A stretch of DNA of 64,000 nucleotides, taken from the NCBI GenBank assembly GCA_905203015.1, contig CAJKUC010000002.1, positions 124,001 through 188,000 of the forward strand, written 5' to 3'. A model generated the notes under the pieces. That model had not been told where the DNA came from and did no database searches. It worked only from the letters and a program-made list of their open reading frames with translations. This document shows, piece after piece, positions 42,112 to 50,666 of this stretch. Numbering within the stretch: position 1 is the first letter of the stretch; each line of letters starts with the position of its first letter. Made by a program: the position numbers and the translations under genes. This stretch comes from an uncultured Christensenella sp. (GTDB lineage Bacteria; Bacillota; Clostridia; Christensenellales; Borkfalkiaceae).

Positions 42112-44127
42112 TTATCTCACGCCGCCGCCGCCACCGCCGTGGCCGCCGCCCGAAAATCCGCCGAAATGCCCTCCGCCGCCACCGCCGCCGAGGAACGTAC
42201 CGCCTTTCGGCTGCGGCCGTACCATAGCCGAACGGAAGGAAGCGCGCAACATCGAATTGAGTATCATATAATCGAATACGGAGAACGAAACGTTTCCCGT
42301 ACACCACTTCGGCGGTTCTATCACGATAGATTTGAATTTATTTTCCCATTCGTTGCTTACGCCGAGCACCTGCGCATACGGCAGAATATCGTAATACAAT
42401 TGCGGATTCTCTTCCAGCATGAATTTGATTTTATCTTCTTCCGTGTACAGAATAAAATCTTTAAAGCCGAGAATCGATCCCAGCGTCTGCATGTATTTTT
42501 CCGTTCTGGAAATGCAGCGCGGCGCGATTACGGCGCAAAGCGTCGCCCCGATCGAGATAAACAACTTCTCGTACACCGTAAGAATGTGCCGTGCGAAAGC
42601 GAACGTATACCATATGCCGAAAAGAGCAAGCAGAACGGTAAGCCCGATCTTTTCCCAACGGCGAAGGCTCGCCTTATCTTTATACCGCCGCTGTTCCACC
42701 ATGAAAAAGCCTGCGCAGCAAAGCGCGATCGGCACGGCGGAAAAGAGCCCGTTCAGATACGAATAGCCGCCGCCTATTCTCGCACGCCCCACGAAGAAAG
42801 GAATCAGTTCGTAAAGCACTACGGCAAGAATCGCGCAGATCACCATGCCCACAATCGATTTCGTTTCGTATTCCGCGCCGCGACGGGCGGAAATCAACGT
42901 TTTCGCTTTATCCGCGGAAGCGTAGAATTTGTTCTGTAATTGAGAAATCTCCGTGTCTTTCCGTCTGTCTTTATCGAACAGACCTTCCAGCAGCACTCTC
43001 TGCCACGAAGGCATCTCGCGCGGAATTTCTTTATCCGTACGATGCAGAATCGGATCTCCCTTTTTGTCTTCCGGCAATTCTATCGTAAGGTAGCCTTGAT
43101 CGGCGAAATAATAAATCATCGAAGTGATGTCTTCGGTGTCCACCTTTCCGTCGATAATTCTGCCCATCATCAAAGGATCCATCCCTTCGGGCGGCTTCAC
43201 GCTCACCACCGTCACCATTTCATGATCTACTTTGAAAAACGACGTAAGGAAGAACGCCGCCACGGCAATGCCCGCAGATACCAGCAACGTCACCCAGAAT
43301 ACGGGCGAAGAAAGAAGCATCGATACGTAAGACGACATCGCGCCGCTTTCCAGCGTGAATTGCAGCGTAATCGGCGAAGCGGAATAATCGTCGTATGTAG
43401 AATTATACACAACGGCAAGAACGGGCGAAGTGAGGATCAGAGAGTTCCCGTTTTCGGTGGCCGTAACGTTTCCGTGCCCTTTCGATCCGAACGAACCGCT
43501 GTAATATTCGTATCTGAACGCCGAAGGGAACGTCACCGTCACCGTAACGTTATTCAAAGGCACCGTCCAGCCGCCGCCCACTACGTCAAGAGTCATGCCG
43601 TCCGCCGTAGTTTCGGAAGAACGCATGGAATAATAAAAATCGTAAATCCATGCCGCGCCGTACGAAACGCCGTCGTAACATACGATATCGATATAATCGG
43701 AATTATCCGGATTATTGATTACGCTGAATTCGTCGGATACAAGCGTTCCGTCGGTATCGCTTCTTTTCGCGGAAACGTTAAAATACGCGTCGCCCGAATC
43801 GATCGGCAGCGAACGGTAAAACTGCGTTCCGCTCGTTTGCATCGTAACGGAAATACGTTCGTGAAATTGTACGGTTCTGTCTTTGTTCACCCGTACTTCC
43901 GCCGTGTATTCGTTCACCGTAAAGGCATATTCCGAATAGGCGGAAGCCGTAACAGCGCTCTGTTTGTCGGCGGATTCCCCGCCGGTCATTCCGTTCCGCG
44001 TAAAAAGCGCGCCGCCGCACGCAAAAAACGCAATAACGAAAAAAAACAAAAACGCGAGCGCGGCAAACCGCCGCGTCCGCAATTTCGCTTTTCCCGTTAC
44101 GGAAGGTATCGTAAATCTTTTCGCCAT
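42112..44127 (-). CDS. DUF2207 family membrane protein
   Basis: This 671-residue protein has an N-terminal signal/membrane segment (about 20-42), an outward beta-rich domain of about 220 residues (with VNEYTAEVRVNKDRTVQFHE and FYRSLPIDSGD), a membrane helix near 278-300, a cytoplasmic stretch with PPEGMDPLMMGRIIDGKVDT, further membrane helices around 430-530 and a Gly-rich end (GGGGGGGHFGGFSGGGHGGG). That order is the DUF2207 signature, and the Gly-rich end is common to the family. Function is unknown. It lies 25 bases after lemA, the frequent partner of DUF2207 genes, so the two probably form one membrane assembly. Confidence 0.9.
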   Translation of the reverse strand: MAKRFTIPSVTGKAKLRTRRFAALAFLFFFVIAFFACGGALFTRNGMTGGESADKQSAVTASAYSEYAFTVNEYTAEVRVNKDRTVQFHERISVTMQTSGTQFYRSLPIDSGDAYFNVSAKRSDTDGTLVSDEFSVINNPDNSDYIDIVCYDGVSYGAAWIYDFYYSMRSSETTADGMTLDVVGGGWTVPLNNVTVTVTFPSAFRYEYYSGSFGSKGHGNVTATENGNSLILTSPVLAVVYNSTYDDYSASPITLQFTLESGAMSSYVSMLLSSPVFWVTLLVSAGIAVAAFFLTSFFKVDHEMVTVVSVKPPEGMDPLMMGRIIDGKVDTEDITSMIYYFADQGYLTIELPEDKKGDPILHRTDKEIPREMPSWQRVLLEGLFDKDRRKDTEISQLQNKFYASADKAKTLISARRGAEYETKSIVGMVICAILAVVLYELIPFFVGRARIGGGYSYLNGLFSAVPIALCCAGFFMVEQRRYKDKASLRRWEKIGLTVLLALFGIWYTFAFARHILTVYEKLFISIGATLCAVIAPRCISRTEKYMQTLGSILGFKDFILYTEEDKIKFMLEENPQLYYDILPYAQVLGVSNEWENKFKSIVIEPPKWCTGNVSFSVFDYMILNSMLRASFRSAMVRPQPKGGTFLGGGGGGGHFGGFSGGGHGGGGGGVR

Positions 44128-44152
44128 AGCGCAACCTCCCGCTACCGTATTT

Positions 44153-44752
44153 TCAGAACTGAACTTTTACGTTCTTTCTTTCTTCTTCGCTGTCCAGTTC
44201 AAAATACTTCTTCTTCTCGTAGCCTTTCTTGTTTGCCACGATGCTGGAAGGGAACACCTGAATCTTGTTGTTGAAAGATTTCACAACGCCGTTATAATAG
44301 CGACGCGCGCTTTCCAGTTCGCCTTCGAGATTTTTCAACTGGTTCTGCAAATCGCGGAAGTTTTCGTCCGCTTTCAATTGAGGATACGATTCCTGTACGG
44401 CGTTAAGCAACACTTTCAACGAAGAGTTGAGCGCATTCGCCGCCTGCATCTTTTCTTCGGGCGTCTTTGCCGCGCCCGCCGCGTTACGCGCCGCCACCAC
44501 GTTGGTAAGCGTTTCGCTTTCGTGTTTTGCATAGCCTTTCACGGTTTCCACAAGGTTCGGGATCAGATCGTATCTCTTTTTAAGGAATACGTCGATCGTC
44601 GCCCACGCTTCTTCCGCTTTGTTGTTCAGGCGCACAAGCGCGTTCGCCGTTTTGATCCACCATGCAACGATCGCGATCACCGCAATGAGCACCACGGCAA
44701 CGATAACGATCGCCGCGATCGCTCCGCCGCTGATAAGTAACGAATTCAACAT
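44153..44752 (-). CDS. lemA: LemA family protein
   Basis: From ATG 44752 (AAGGAG) this is 199 residues. A membrane helix (about 8-32) is followed by a long helical bundle with LVRLNNKAEEAWATIDVFLKKRYDLIPNLVETVKGY, shown here as the family's RYDLIPNLVETVKGY core, and YNGVVKSFNNKIQVFPSSIVA close to the end. LemA proteins are widespread, N-out membrane proteins of unclear role. It is the first gene of the lemA-DUF2207 operon, with promoter TTGATT-17-TATAAT at 44826-44854. Confidence 0.93.
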   Translation of the reverse strand: MLNSLLISGGAIAAIVIVAVVLIAVIAIVAWWIKTANALVRLNNKAEEAWATIDVFLKKRYDLIPNLVETVKGYAKHESETLTNVVAARNAAGAAKTPEEKMQAANALNSSLKVLLNAVQESYPQLKADENFRDLQNQLKNLEGELESARRYYNGVVKSFNNKIQVFPSSIVANKKGYEKKKYFELDSEEERKNVKVQF

Positions 44753-44825
44753 GTTTTCTCCTTTTGCCTTTCCGCCCTCCGAATTTTCGGCGAATCGCCG
44801 CCCACGGCGGAAAAACCTTATATTT

Positions 44826-44854
44826 ATTATATAATATCCGTTTACAAAAATCAA
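44826..44854 (-). promoter_or_regulatory. Promoter of lemA-DUF2207
   Basis: TTGATT (44849-44854), 17 bases, TATAAT (44826-44831) on the minus strand; leader of about 65 bases. Confidence 0.75.
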
Positions 44855-44930
44855 CGATTTACGGGAATTTTTCGATAATTTCCGATAAAATTCGGAAAAA
44901 TCGCCGTAAATTTTTCCTTTATTTCATCTT

Positions 44931-45854
44931 TTATCGGCTTTCTTCTATAAATTCCAGCACGTCGGCATACACTTCTTCTTTCCCGATCTCGTTTAAAATC
45001 TCGTGCCGCATCCCTTCGTACAGTTTCCCGGATACGTTTTTATATCCCGCTTTACGCAAAAATTCCTGCGCTTTTTCCCATTTTTCCGCGTTTTGAATCA
45101 CGGGATCGTCTCCGCCCGCAATAAAGAAAATCGGAAGATCCGGGCAAGAAACGGGATAATTGTTTTTATAGGTTTCCTTCACGAGGTGCAGAAGATTTGA
45201 AAAACCGTTGCAGGTAAACGTGAAATTGCATTTCGGATCGGCGTTGTATTTTTCCACCACGGCTTCGTCTCTCGTCAGCCAGGCGTTCCTGCCCTCGTTC
45301 GGAAATTCGTCGTCTCCGCCGCCCGTAGACGCTTTCGCCATCGTTCCGCTTCTGTGCCGTTCTCCTTTGAATGCGGAAATAATGCCGTTGAGAAACAGCC
45401 CCGTTCCCGCCAGCGAATTTTTCGAGGGCGATCCGCAAACGATCAGTTTATCGATCTCCCCCTCGTATTTTTTCAGATACGCCCGCACTACCAGCGAACC
45501 CATGCTGTGCCCGAATAAAGTAAGAGGTAAATCCGGATAGCGTTTTTTGATCTCGTCCGTCACAATCGCCGTATCGTCTACGATCGCTCTGCCTTTCTTA
45601 TCGCCGAAATAGCCGAGATCTTCTTCGTTTTTCACGCTTTTTCCGTGCCCGCGATGATCGTGCGAAAACACGATATAGCCGTGATCCGTTAAAAATTCCG
45701 CAAAATTTTCATATCGCTCTTTGTATTCGCACATGCCGTGCACCAACTGCACTACGCCCTTTGCACTCTCCGCATTTTCATCGGGAAAATACGCCGCGCA
45801 GGAAATATCCAGCCCGTCATATGCGGATTTTAAAGTGAATTCTTCTTTAATCAT
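44931..45854 (-). CDS. Alpha/beta hydrolase, monoacylglycerol-lipase-like
   Basis: This 307-residue cytoplasmic serine hydrolase has the oxyanion loop VQLVHGMCEY, FSHDHRGHGKS, the nucleophile elbow TLFGHSMGSLVVR, an Asp in FFIAGGDDPVI and the closing His in GMRHEIL, so the triad is complete. The cap region between about residues 150 and 220 is long. Related enzymes act as lysophospholipases or monoglyceride lipases (PldB-like); the true ester is unknown. It stands alone. Confidence 0.92.
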   Translation of the reverse strand: MIKEEFTLKSAYDGLDISCAAYFPDENAESAKGVVQLVHGMCEYKERYENFAEFLTDHGYIVFSHDHRGHGKSVKNEEDLGYFGDKKGRAIVDDTAIVTDEIKKRYPDLPLTLFGHSMGSLVVRAYLKKYEGEIDKLIVCGSPSKNSLAGTGLFLNGIISAFKGERHRSGTMAKASTGGGDDEFPNEGRNAWLTRDEAVVEKYNADPKCNFTFTCNGFSNLLHLVKETYKNNYPVSCPDLPIFFIAGGDDPVIQNAEKWEKAQEFLRKAGYKNVSGKLYEGMRHEILNEIGKEEVYADVLEFIEESR

Positions 45855-46130
45855 CTTTTTTTCTCCTTATCTTACTTTTCGTCGCCGTTTCAGATCGTGG
45901 CTTTCCGGCATTTCTTTTTTTGTATCTCTTCGCGGAAATCTTTTCGCGGAAAGTCGAAAATCGTCCGACGGAATTGCCGGCCGTTTTTTCCGACGCGGAA
46001 ATTCGATACAGCAACCGTTACTTTTTGAATATACCCGTTTTTTCTTTCCTTGAAACGAATTTTGCCTCAAAACGTTACGCAACCGATATCCATTCCGCTA
46101 TCGGTACTTATTATATTCGGTCTCCGTTAA
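45855..46130 (-). other. Intergenic stretch upstream of the hydrolase gene
   Basis: The minus strand has TATAAT at about 46106-46111 without a good -35 element, which could be a weak promoter for the hydrolase gene. No coding frame or structured RNA is evident in the rest. Confidence 0.4.
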
Positions 46131-46162
46131 AAAAACGCCGTGCTTCGGAAAGAAACACGACG
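46131..46162 (-). terminator. Terminator after the 76-residue membrane protein gene
   Basis: CGTCGTG and CACGGCG (one G-U pair) form the stem, followed on the minus strand by seven T. Confidence 0.75.
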
Positions 46163-46169
46163 TTCGTTT

Positions 46170-46400
46170 TTACGCTTTCGCAAACAACAGGTGTCTGAAA
46201 AGCAGCAACCATACCAGATCCACCCAGCCGAAAATGATACCGAAAGGAATCGTAAGGATCGCGCAAATCAGCGTAGGCAACGTAGGGCGGGAAGTCCAGG
46301 CCGACCAACGGACGCACAATTCCACCACCCAGTTCACGCCGGGAATCAACATAAGAATGATCTGCACCAAAATGTTCTGTTTATAGAACCATTTCGCCAT
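46170..46400 (-). CDS. Small two-helix membrane protein
   Basis: This 76-residue protein has two hydrophobic segments (about 8-27, NILVQIILMLIPGVNWVVEL, and 42-70) around a short loop with RWSAWTSRPTLP. The layout is loosely like YqaE/Pmp3 stress peptides but the key motif is not matched, so I give no family. It has a consensus promoter (46464-46492), a GAGGA ribosome site and its own terminator, which supports real expression as a single gene. Confidence 0.75.
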   Translation of the reverse strand: MAKWFYKQNILVQIILMLIPGVNWVVELCVRWSAWTSRPTLPTLICAILTIPFGIIFGWVDLVWLLLFRHLLFAKA

Positions 46401-46463
46401 AAAAAATCCTCCTCGCTTCGCCTTTTGTATTTATTTATGCGGCAAAGCGTTTATTCTGTAATA

Positions 46464-46492
46464 ATTGTAGCACTCTCCGGCGCGTTTGTCAA
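46464..46492 (-). promoter_or_regulatory. Promoter of the 76-residue membrane protein gene
   Basis: TTGACA (46487-46492), 17 bases, TACAAT (46464-46469) on the minus strand; leader of about 57 bases. Confidence 0.82.
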
Positions 46493-46632
46493 TACTTCCC
46501 GCCGTTTTTTTCGTTTTTCACCGACAATTTTTTTCACTGCTTAGCATAATCGGCATACAAACCGCCGAAACCTCTTCACCGCTCCGATCGTCCGACGAAT
46601 TTCCGACAAGTCATTTTCGTTTCCCGTAAGGG

Positions 46633-47469
46633 TTAATCGTCGAATTTTTGCAAAAAACTCACCTCTGTGCCGTTCGTTTTATACCGCACCAGGGTATCGA
46701 GTTGCACGTTGTGTATGCTCTGAAAAATATTGTCCTCCACGCACGGATTTTCTTTTTTTAATTCCGCGATCAGTTGTTTCACGCGTTTTCTTGCCGAAAA
46801 AACGGCTTCTTTCGCCGTATTTTCCGTGAATTTGCAGGCGCACGCGATGAAATCGAGTCCGTTCCCTTCTTTCCATTTCAGAACGTCCTGTTCGTTCACG
46901 CAATACAGCGGACGAATCAGTTCCAGTCCGTCGAAATTTTTGCTTTTCAGCCGCGGCAACATTCCCTGAATCTGCCCGCCGTACAGCATAGCCATCAGCG
47001 TCGTTTCGATCACGTCGCTCTTATGATGTCCCAGCGCGATTTTATTGCAACCGAGTTCTTTCGCCTTGGCGTAAAGGTATCCGCGCCGCATACGTGCACA
47101 CAAATAGCAAGGGGCATCCCCCGCCGCCGCAAGCGACGAAGCGAATACGTCCGTCTCGAAAATTTCGATCGGAATTCCGAGAAGTTTCGCGTTTTCCTCT
47201 ATTTTTTTCCGATTTTCTTTGTTGTAACCGGGATCCATCACGATAAACCGAAGATCGAATTCCGTCTCGCCGTGATTTTGCAATTCCTGCATCAATTTTG
47301 CAAGAAGCATGGAATCTTTTCCGCCAGAAATGCACACGGCGATTTTATCTCCCTTTTTTATCAGCCGATATTTTTTCACCGCCAGAACAAACGGCGACCA
47401 GATTCCTTTTCTGTACGTCGTAATGATCGAGCGTTCGATTGTTTCCCGTTCCGTAAGTACTTTTGCCAT
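46633..47469 (-). CDS. TtcA-like PP-loop tRNA sulfurtransferase
   Basis: This 278-residue protein has the PP-loop KIAVCISGGKDSMLLAKL, FIVMDPGYN, the Cys pair PCYLCARMRRGYLY and NKIALGHHKSDVIETTLM, followed by one more Cys group (FIACAC). The pattern matches the TtcA/TtuA class that thiolates tRNA bases with an Fe-S cluster bound by three Cys. In TtcA the product is 2-thiocytidine at position 32. Activity at this site is likely, but the exact base is not decided by sequence. Promoter at 47504-47533. Confidence 0.88.
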   Translation of the reverse strand: MAKVLTERETIERSIITTYRKGIWSPFVLAVKKYRLIKKGDKIAVCISGGKDSMLLAKLMQELQNHGETEFDLRFIVMDPGYNKENRKKIEENAKLLGIPIEIFETDVFASSLAAAGDAPCYLCARMRRGYLYAKAKELGCNKIALGHHKSDVIETTLMAMLYGGQIQGMLPRLKSKNFDGLELIRPLYCVNEQDVLKWKEGNGLDFIACACKFTENTAKEAVFSARKRVKQLIAELKKENPCVEDNIFQSIHNVQLDTLVRYKTNGTEVSFLQKFDD

Positions 47470-47503
47470 AATTCGTGCCTTTTACGTTAATTTTTCGTTG
47501 GAT

Positions 47504-47533
47504 ATTATATCACATAAAGGCTTTCTTCGGCAA
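47504..47533 (-). promoter_or_regulatory. Promoter of the TtcA-like gene
   Basis: TTGCCG (47528-47533), 18 bases, TATAAT (47504-47509) on the minus strand. Confidence 0.65.
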
Positions 47534-47571
47534 CTCTTTTTCGCCTGTTTTTTCGGGAGACATCACCTGCA

Positions 47572-49047
47572 TCATCTGACGATAATCAGTTTTTCCTTCG
47601 CCCTCGTTACCGCCGTGTACAGCCACCGCCGCCGTTCTTCGCCGAATGCCCACGATTCGTCGAAAACGATCACGTAATCGAATTCCGAGCCCTGCGCCTT
47701 ATGGCAGGTGATCGCATAAGCGTATTCAAAGCGGCACACGGGCTCGTCGTGCACGATTTTCTTTTTTTCCAGCGCGCGGAAATCGCCTTCGTGCGCAAAC
47801 GTGCCGTCGGTAAATTCCATGGCGCGATCGCCGTAAAAATAGCGGTAATCCCCATGCGTAAAAATGCCCGTATCGAACGGCACGCGTACGCTGCCCGCCG
47901 TAAATTCGGGAAAGAAATCCATAGAAGCGAGCCCTTTCCCCTCGTTCGATACGTTTTTCGCAAAGCCGATCACCCCGTTCACAAGGAAAAATCTTCCCCG
48001 CGAATCGAGCGGCTTTTCCCAATCGTTCAGTGTACAGACGAGTTTTTCCCCGTCCTGCGGCAACTGCGTATCGTATCCTTTATATTCGCGTATCTCTTCG
48101 TTCAGCATAGCGCGCGTGGCATTTCTGCCGCAGATAATCTGATCGGCGGCAAGAAGATATTGTTTCCGCCGTTCTCCCCGAAACGCGCTTCTGGGCAAAA
48201 CAAGTACTTTTCCGCCGTAATTTCCGTAGGCGAAGAATTTCCCTTCCCGAGCCGCCTGCGCCGCTTCGAGAATGGGGTTTCCCTCCGCCTGCCGCACGAT
48301 TTTCGTCAGCGCGGCATCTGCGGCGGAAAGCACGAGTCCCTCGCCTTTTACGGGCGGCAACTGCGCCTTATCCCCGCAAAACAGGCATTTCACGCCGAAA
48401 GCAAGAATGTCCGTCAACAGAATTTCATCCACCATTGAGGCCTCATCCACTACGATCAGCCTGATTTTTTCGTCGATTTTTTCCCGCCGTATGAATTTCG
48501 GCGCGGACGGACGTATGATTTCGCCGTTTTCGTCCACGTCGTAATCGTCCTCGTCTTTCATGTAAATCAACGAATGCACCGTGCCCGCAGGCGTGCCGTT
48601 TTTCACGAGAACGGCGGCAGCCTTCCCCGTAGGCGCGATAAATACGGCTTCTTCCCCCGCTTTTAAATGCAGGGCGAATTTCACGGCGTGCGAAAGCAAA
48701 AACGTCTTTCCCGTTCCCGCGTAGCCCGTAAGAACGAACGTCTGTTTCGATTCGTTGAAAAACCACTGTGCGATCGCCCGTTCCGCTTCTTTCTGCTCGT
48801 CCGTCAGTTCGTATAACGAGCCGTCCTCCGTCGTTTTTTCGAGATGTTTTTCTTTTATTATTGGTTTTGTTTCTTTTTTATCTTCGCGCGGATTCGCCGA
48901 TTTCCCCGTCACCGTATCGGCACTCTCGCCGCTGTCTTTTGCGGATAAAGCGCGTTCCAAAGCATTTTTCAACGCGGTTTCGCACGCGATTCTGAGTTTT
49001 TCCGTTTCTTCTGCGTTCTCCGCCGCCGTTCTTTTTCTGCCCGCCAT
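47572..49047 (-). CDS. RecD-like superfamily 1 DNA helicase
   Basis: This 491-residue protein starts with about 80 charged, probably disordered residues and then carries SF1B helicase motifs: FVLTGYAGTGKTFLLSHA (Walker A), IAPTGKAAAVL (Ia), LIVVDEASMVDEILL (Walker B), FCGDKAQLPPVKGEG (III), VRQAEGNPI (IV) and AITCHKAQGSEFDYVIV and YTAVTRAKEKL (V, VI). The RecD2 N-terminal regions are missing, so it is closer to short RecD/Dda-like helicases. It should move 5' to 3' on single-stranded DNA; process unknown. Promoter at 49098-49126. Single gene. Confidence 0.9.
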   Translation of the reverse strand: MAGRKRTAAENAEETEKLRIACETALKNALERALSAKDSGESADTVTGKSANPREDKKETKPIIKEKHLEKTTEDGSLYELTDEQKEAERAIAQWFFNESKQTFVLTGYAGTGKTFLLSHAVKFALHLKAGEEAVFIAPTGKAAAVLVKNGTPAGTVHSLIYMKDEDDYDVDENGEIIRPSAPKFIRREKIDEKIRLIVVDEASMVDEILLTDILAFGVKCLFCGDKAQLPPVKGEGLVLSAADAALTKIVRQAEGNPILEAAQAAREGKFFAYGNYGGKVLVLPRSAFRGERRKQYLLAADQIICGRNATRAMLNEEIREYKGYDTQLPQDGEKLVCTLNDWEKPLDSRGRFFLVNGVIGFAKNVSNEGKGLASMDFFPEFTAGSVRVPFDTGIFTHGDYRYFYGDRAMEFTDGTFAHEGDFRALEKKKIVHDEPVCRFEYAYAITCHKAQGSEFDYVIVFDESWAFGEERRRWLYTAVTRAKEKLIIVR

Positions 49048-49097
49048 ATCCTTCTTCTCCGCCGATCCGTCTTTATGATTCTGTTCCGGATAATTCT

Positions 49098-49126
49098 ATT
49101 ATATCACTTCTTTTCTTAAAGCGCAA
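49098..49126 (-). promoter_or_regulatory. Promoter of the RecD-like gene
   Basis: TTGCGC (49121-49126), 17 bases, TATAAT (49098-49103) on the minus strand. Confidence 0.7.
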
Positions 49127-49191
49127 GAAAATACGAACGTTTGTTTATATTTTACGGCGTATTTTTTATTTCCGCCGAATAAAACGAAAAG

Positions 49192-49225
49192 CGGCGCGTG
49201 AGATATACTCTCGCACGCCGTTTTT
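49192..49225. terminator. Second hairpin downstream of tRNA-Glu
   Basis: CGGCG (49192-49196) and CGCCG (49216-49220) enclose a further partial stem (GTGAG with CTC). T runs flank it on both strands (TTTTT plus, CTTTT minus), so it can act as a backup terminator for the tRNA. Confidence 0.55.
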
Positions 49226-49255
49226 CGTTTAATAAGTCTTTTTGAAGTATATGAT

Positions 49256-49291
49256 AAAAGCGAATCCGTCTCCTACCGGAAACGGGTTCGC
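49256..49291 (-). terminator. tRNA-Glu terminator
   Basis: GCGAATCCGT (49260-49269) pairs with ACGGGTTCGC (49282-49291) with one mismatch, followed on the minus strand by TTTT. It starts 12 bases after the tRNA. Confidence 0.7.
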
Positions 49292-49303
49292 CTTTAACTT
49301 GTT

Positions 49304-49378
49304 TGGTGACCTTGCCGGGAATCGAACCCGGGATTGCGCCGTGAGAGGGCGCCGTCTTAACCGCTTGACCACAAGGCC
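49304..49378 (-). tRNA. tRNA-Glu(CUC)
   Basis: The minus strand folds as a complete cloverleaf: acceptor GGCCTTG with CAAGGTC (one G-U), anticodon stem GCGCC/GGCGC with loop CTCTCAC, so the anticodon is CUC, T stem CCGGG/CCCGG with TTCGATT, discriminator A and an encoded CCA (49304-49306). The D arm is GTC/GAC with AAGCGGTTAA. It reads GAG. A promoter lies at 49427-49455. Confidence 0.95.
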
Positions 49379-49426
49379 GTGTTGTCTCCGAACGAAAATA
49401 CCCCGTTCTTCAAAAATCGCTTTTGT

Positions 49427-49455
49427 AGTATATCATATTTTTTTTCAAAGCGCAA
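49427..49455 (-). promoter_or_regulatory. tRNA-Glu promoter
   Basis: TTGCGC (49450-49455), 17 bases, TATACT (49427-49432) on the minus strand. Confidence 0.65.
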
Positions 49456-49656
49456 CCGTTTTTGCGCCACTTTTTCAATAAAATCCTCTGTTTTTTTGTT
49501 TTATCCTTTCAATCGAACACAAACGATCGGAATAGCATCGCTTTCCGCTTTTCCGAACAGATTCCGCTCAAAAAACTACTGCAAGCGCAACCGTCATATC
49601 TTCGCCGCGTCACATGCCGCGCCCTGCGTTACGGCGCGGCTTTTTCGTCGGAAGAA

Positions 49657-50253
49657 TTACGGATTATTCGTCCCCCCCCCCGAGGTTTTCAGCACCCGAC
49701 GGATGGTCTTCAACACTTCCGTAATACGGATCGGTTTTGATAAATGCTCGTTCATGCCCGCTTCGCGCATTTTACGCACGTCGTCCTCGAACGCGTTTGC
49801 CGTCATTGCCACGATGGGAATCGTTTTCGCAAGCGGATGATCGGACGAACGGATCGCTTTCGTGGCGGCAATACCGTCCATCACGGGCATCATCACGTCC
49901 ATCAGAATCAGATCGTAATAATGCTCCTTATGCGCAAAAAACATATCGCAAGCCTGTTTTCCGTTCGCGGCGCACTCCGCTTCTATCCCGTTTTCGCGCA
50001 GAAGAACCGAAGCAATTTCGCTGTTCAATTCGTTGTCCTCGGCAAGAAGAACGCGGATATTTTCAAACGGAACGATATTTCCCATATCCGCTTCCGCCGC
50101 TTCGTCGTCGGCGGATATCCCCAGCGACAACACCGTCGCTTCCGTTTTTGTCTTTTTTCCGCAGGAGACGAAATTAAAAGCCACGGATAAAGCAACTATT
50201 CCCTCTGCCACGGCTCTGAAAAATTTTTTTCTTTTCCCCATCGTTGTCTTCAC
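49657..50253 (-). CDS. Receiver-domain protein behind a lipoprotein-like signal
   Basis: The 198 residues split into two parts. Residues 1-31 look like a lipoprotein signal: basic MKTTMGKRKKFFR, a hydrophobic AEGIVALSVAFNF and VSC as lipobox. Residues about 65-185 are a response-regulator receiver domain (IRVLLAEDNELNSEIA, phosphoacceptor Asp near 118 in LILMDVMMPVMDG, VAMTANAF, switch Lys in EHLSKPI). A receiver outside the membrane would have no kinase or ATP, so this may be an internally deleted remnant of a sensor kinase, or an unusual membrane-tethered receiver. Its receiver closely resembles that of the hybrid kinase at 52573-54792. A G10 tract lies at its 3' end. Confidence 0.75.
   Translation of the reverse strand: MKTTMGKRKKFFRAVAEGIVALSVAFNFVSCGKKTKTEATVLSLGISADDEAAEADMGNIVPFENIRVLLAEDNELNSEIASVLLRENGIEAECAANGKQACDMFFAHKEHYYDLILMDVMMPVMDGIAATKAIRSSDHPLAKTIPIVAMTANAFEDDVRKMREAGMNEHLSKPIRITEVLKTIRRVLKTSGGGTNNP
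49672..49681. repeat. Homopolymer tract of ten C (G10 in the coding strand)
   Basis: The tract encodes part of SGGGTNNP, the last residues of the receiver protein. One extra G would end the protein with SGGGDE; one fewer would give a longer, different tail (SGGGRIIRNSS and on). Tracts of this length are prone to slippage. Confidence 0.9.
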
Positions 50254-50372
50254 TGTTTTTTGCCTCGTTTTTACAAAAAAAGATTACTGCTTACCATTAT
50301 GGCATAAAGAGTATTTATTTAAGACGTTAATCGTTCTTTCCCGCTGAACAAGCGGCATTTTCTACTGTTTTT

Positions 50373-50402
50373 ATTATATCACAAAAAAGCATTTTAGTTC
50401 AA
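50373..50402 (-). promoter_or_regulatory. Promoter of the receiver-domain gene
   Basis: TTGAAC (50397-50402), 18 bases, TATAAT (50373-50378) on the minus strand; leader of about 115 bases. Confidence 0.65.
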
Positions 50403-50506
50403 TTAAAGCGCCATAAAAATGCCCGATTTGAAAAATTTATCGTCTTTTTTTGTCAATGTTTTTCATACGGTTTTCCGCTGTTCCACGCAAAAAGACACAG
50501 AAAAAA
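50403..50506. other. Intergenic stretch with no recognised feature
   Basis: An A+T-rich stretch between the receiver-gene promoter and the rhaA terminator region. I see no gene in it. Confidence 0.4.
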
Positions 50507-50532
50507 CACGGCAAAAAAACACGGCAAAAAAA
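50507..50532. repeat. Two exact tandem copies of a 13-base unit
   Basis: CACGGCAAAAAAA occurs twice in a row (50507-50519 and 50520-50532). On the minus strand it supplies the T tracts just past the rhaA terminator stem. Confidence 0.8.
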
Positions 50533-50576
50533 CAAAGAAGCGGAAATCCGGCATATTTACCGGAAATCGCTTCTTT
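50524..50576 (-). terminator. rhaA terminator
   Basis: AAAGAAGCG (50534-50542) pairs with CGCTTCTTT (50568-50576), with an inner CCGG/CCGG stem, followed on the minus strand by GTTTTTTTGCC. Confidence 0.85.
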
Positions 50577-50666
50577 ATTCTTCGCCCGCGTTATATTCTC
50601 CAGGCGTTTCGTTTATTATTTTATCGACGGATTCGTTTGTGCGAACAGCTCGGATATACGCCCGAT

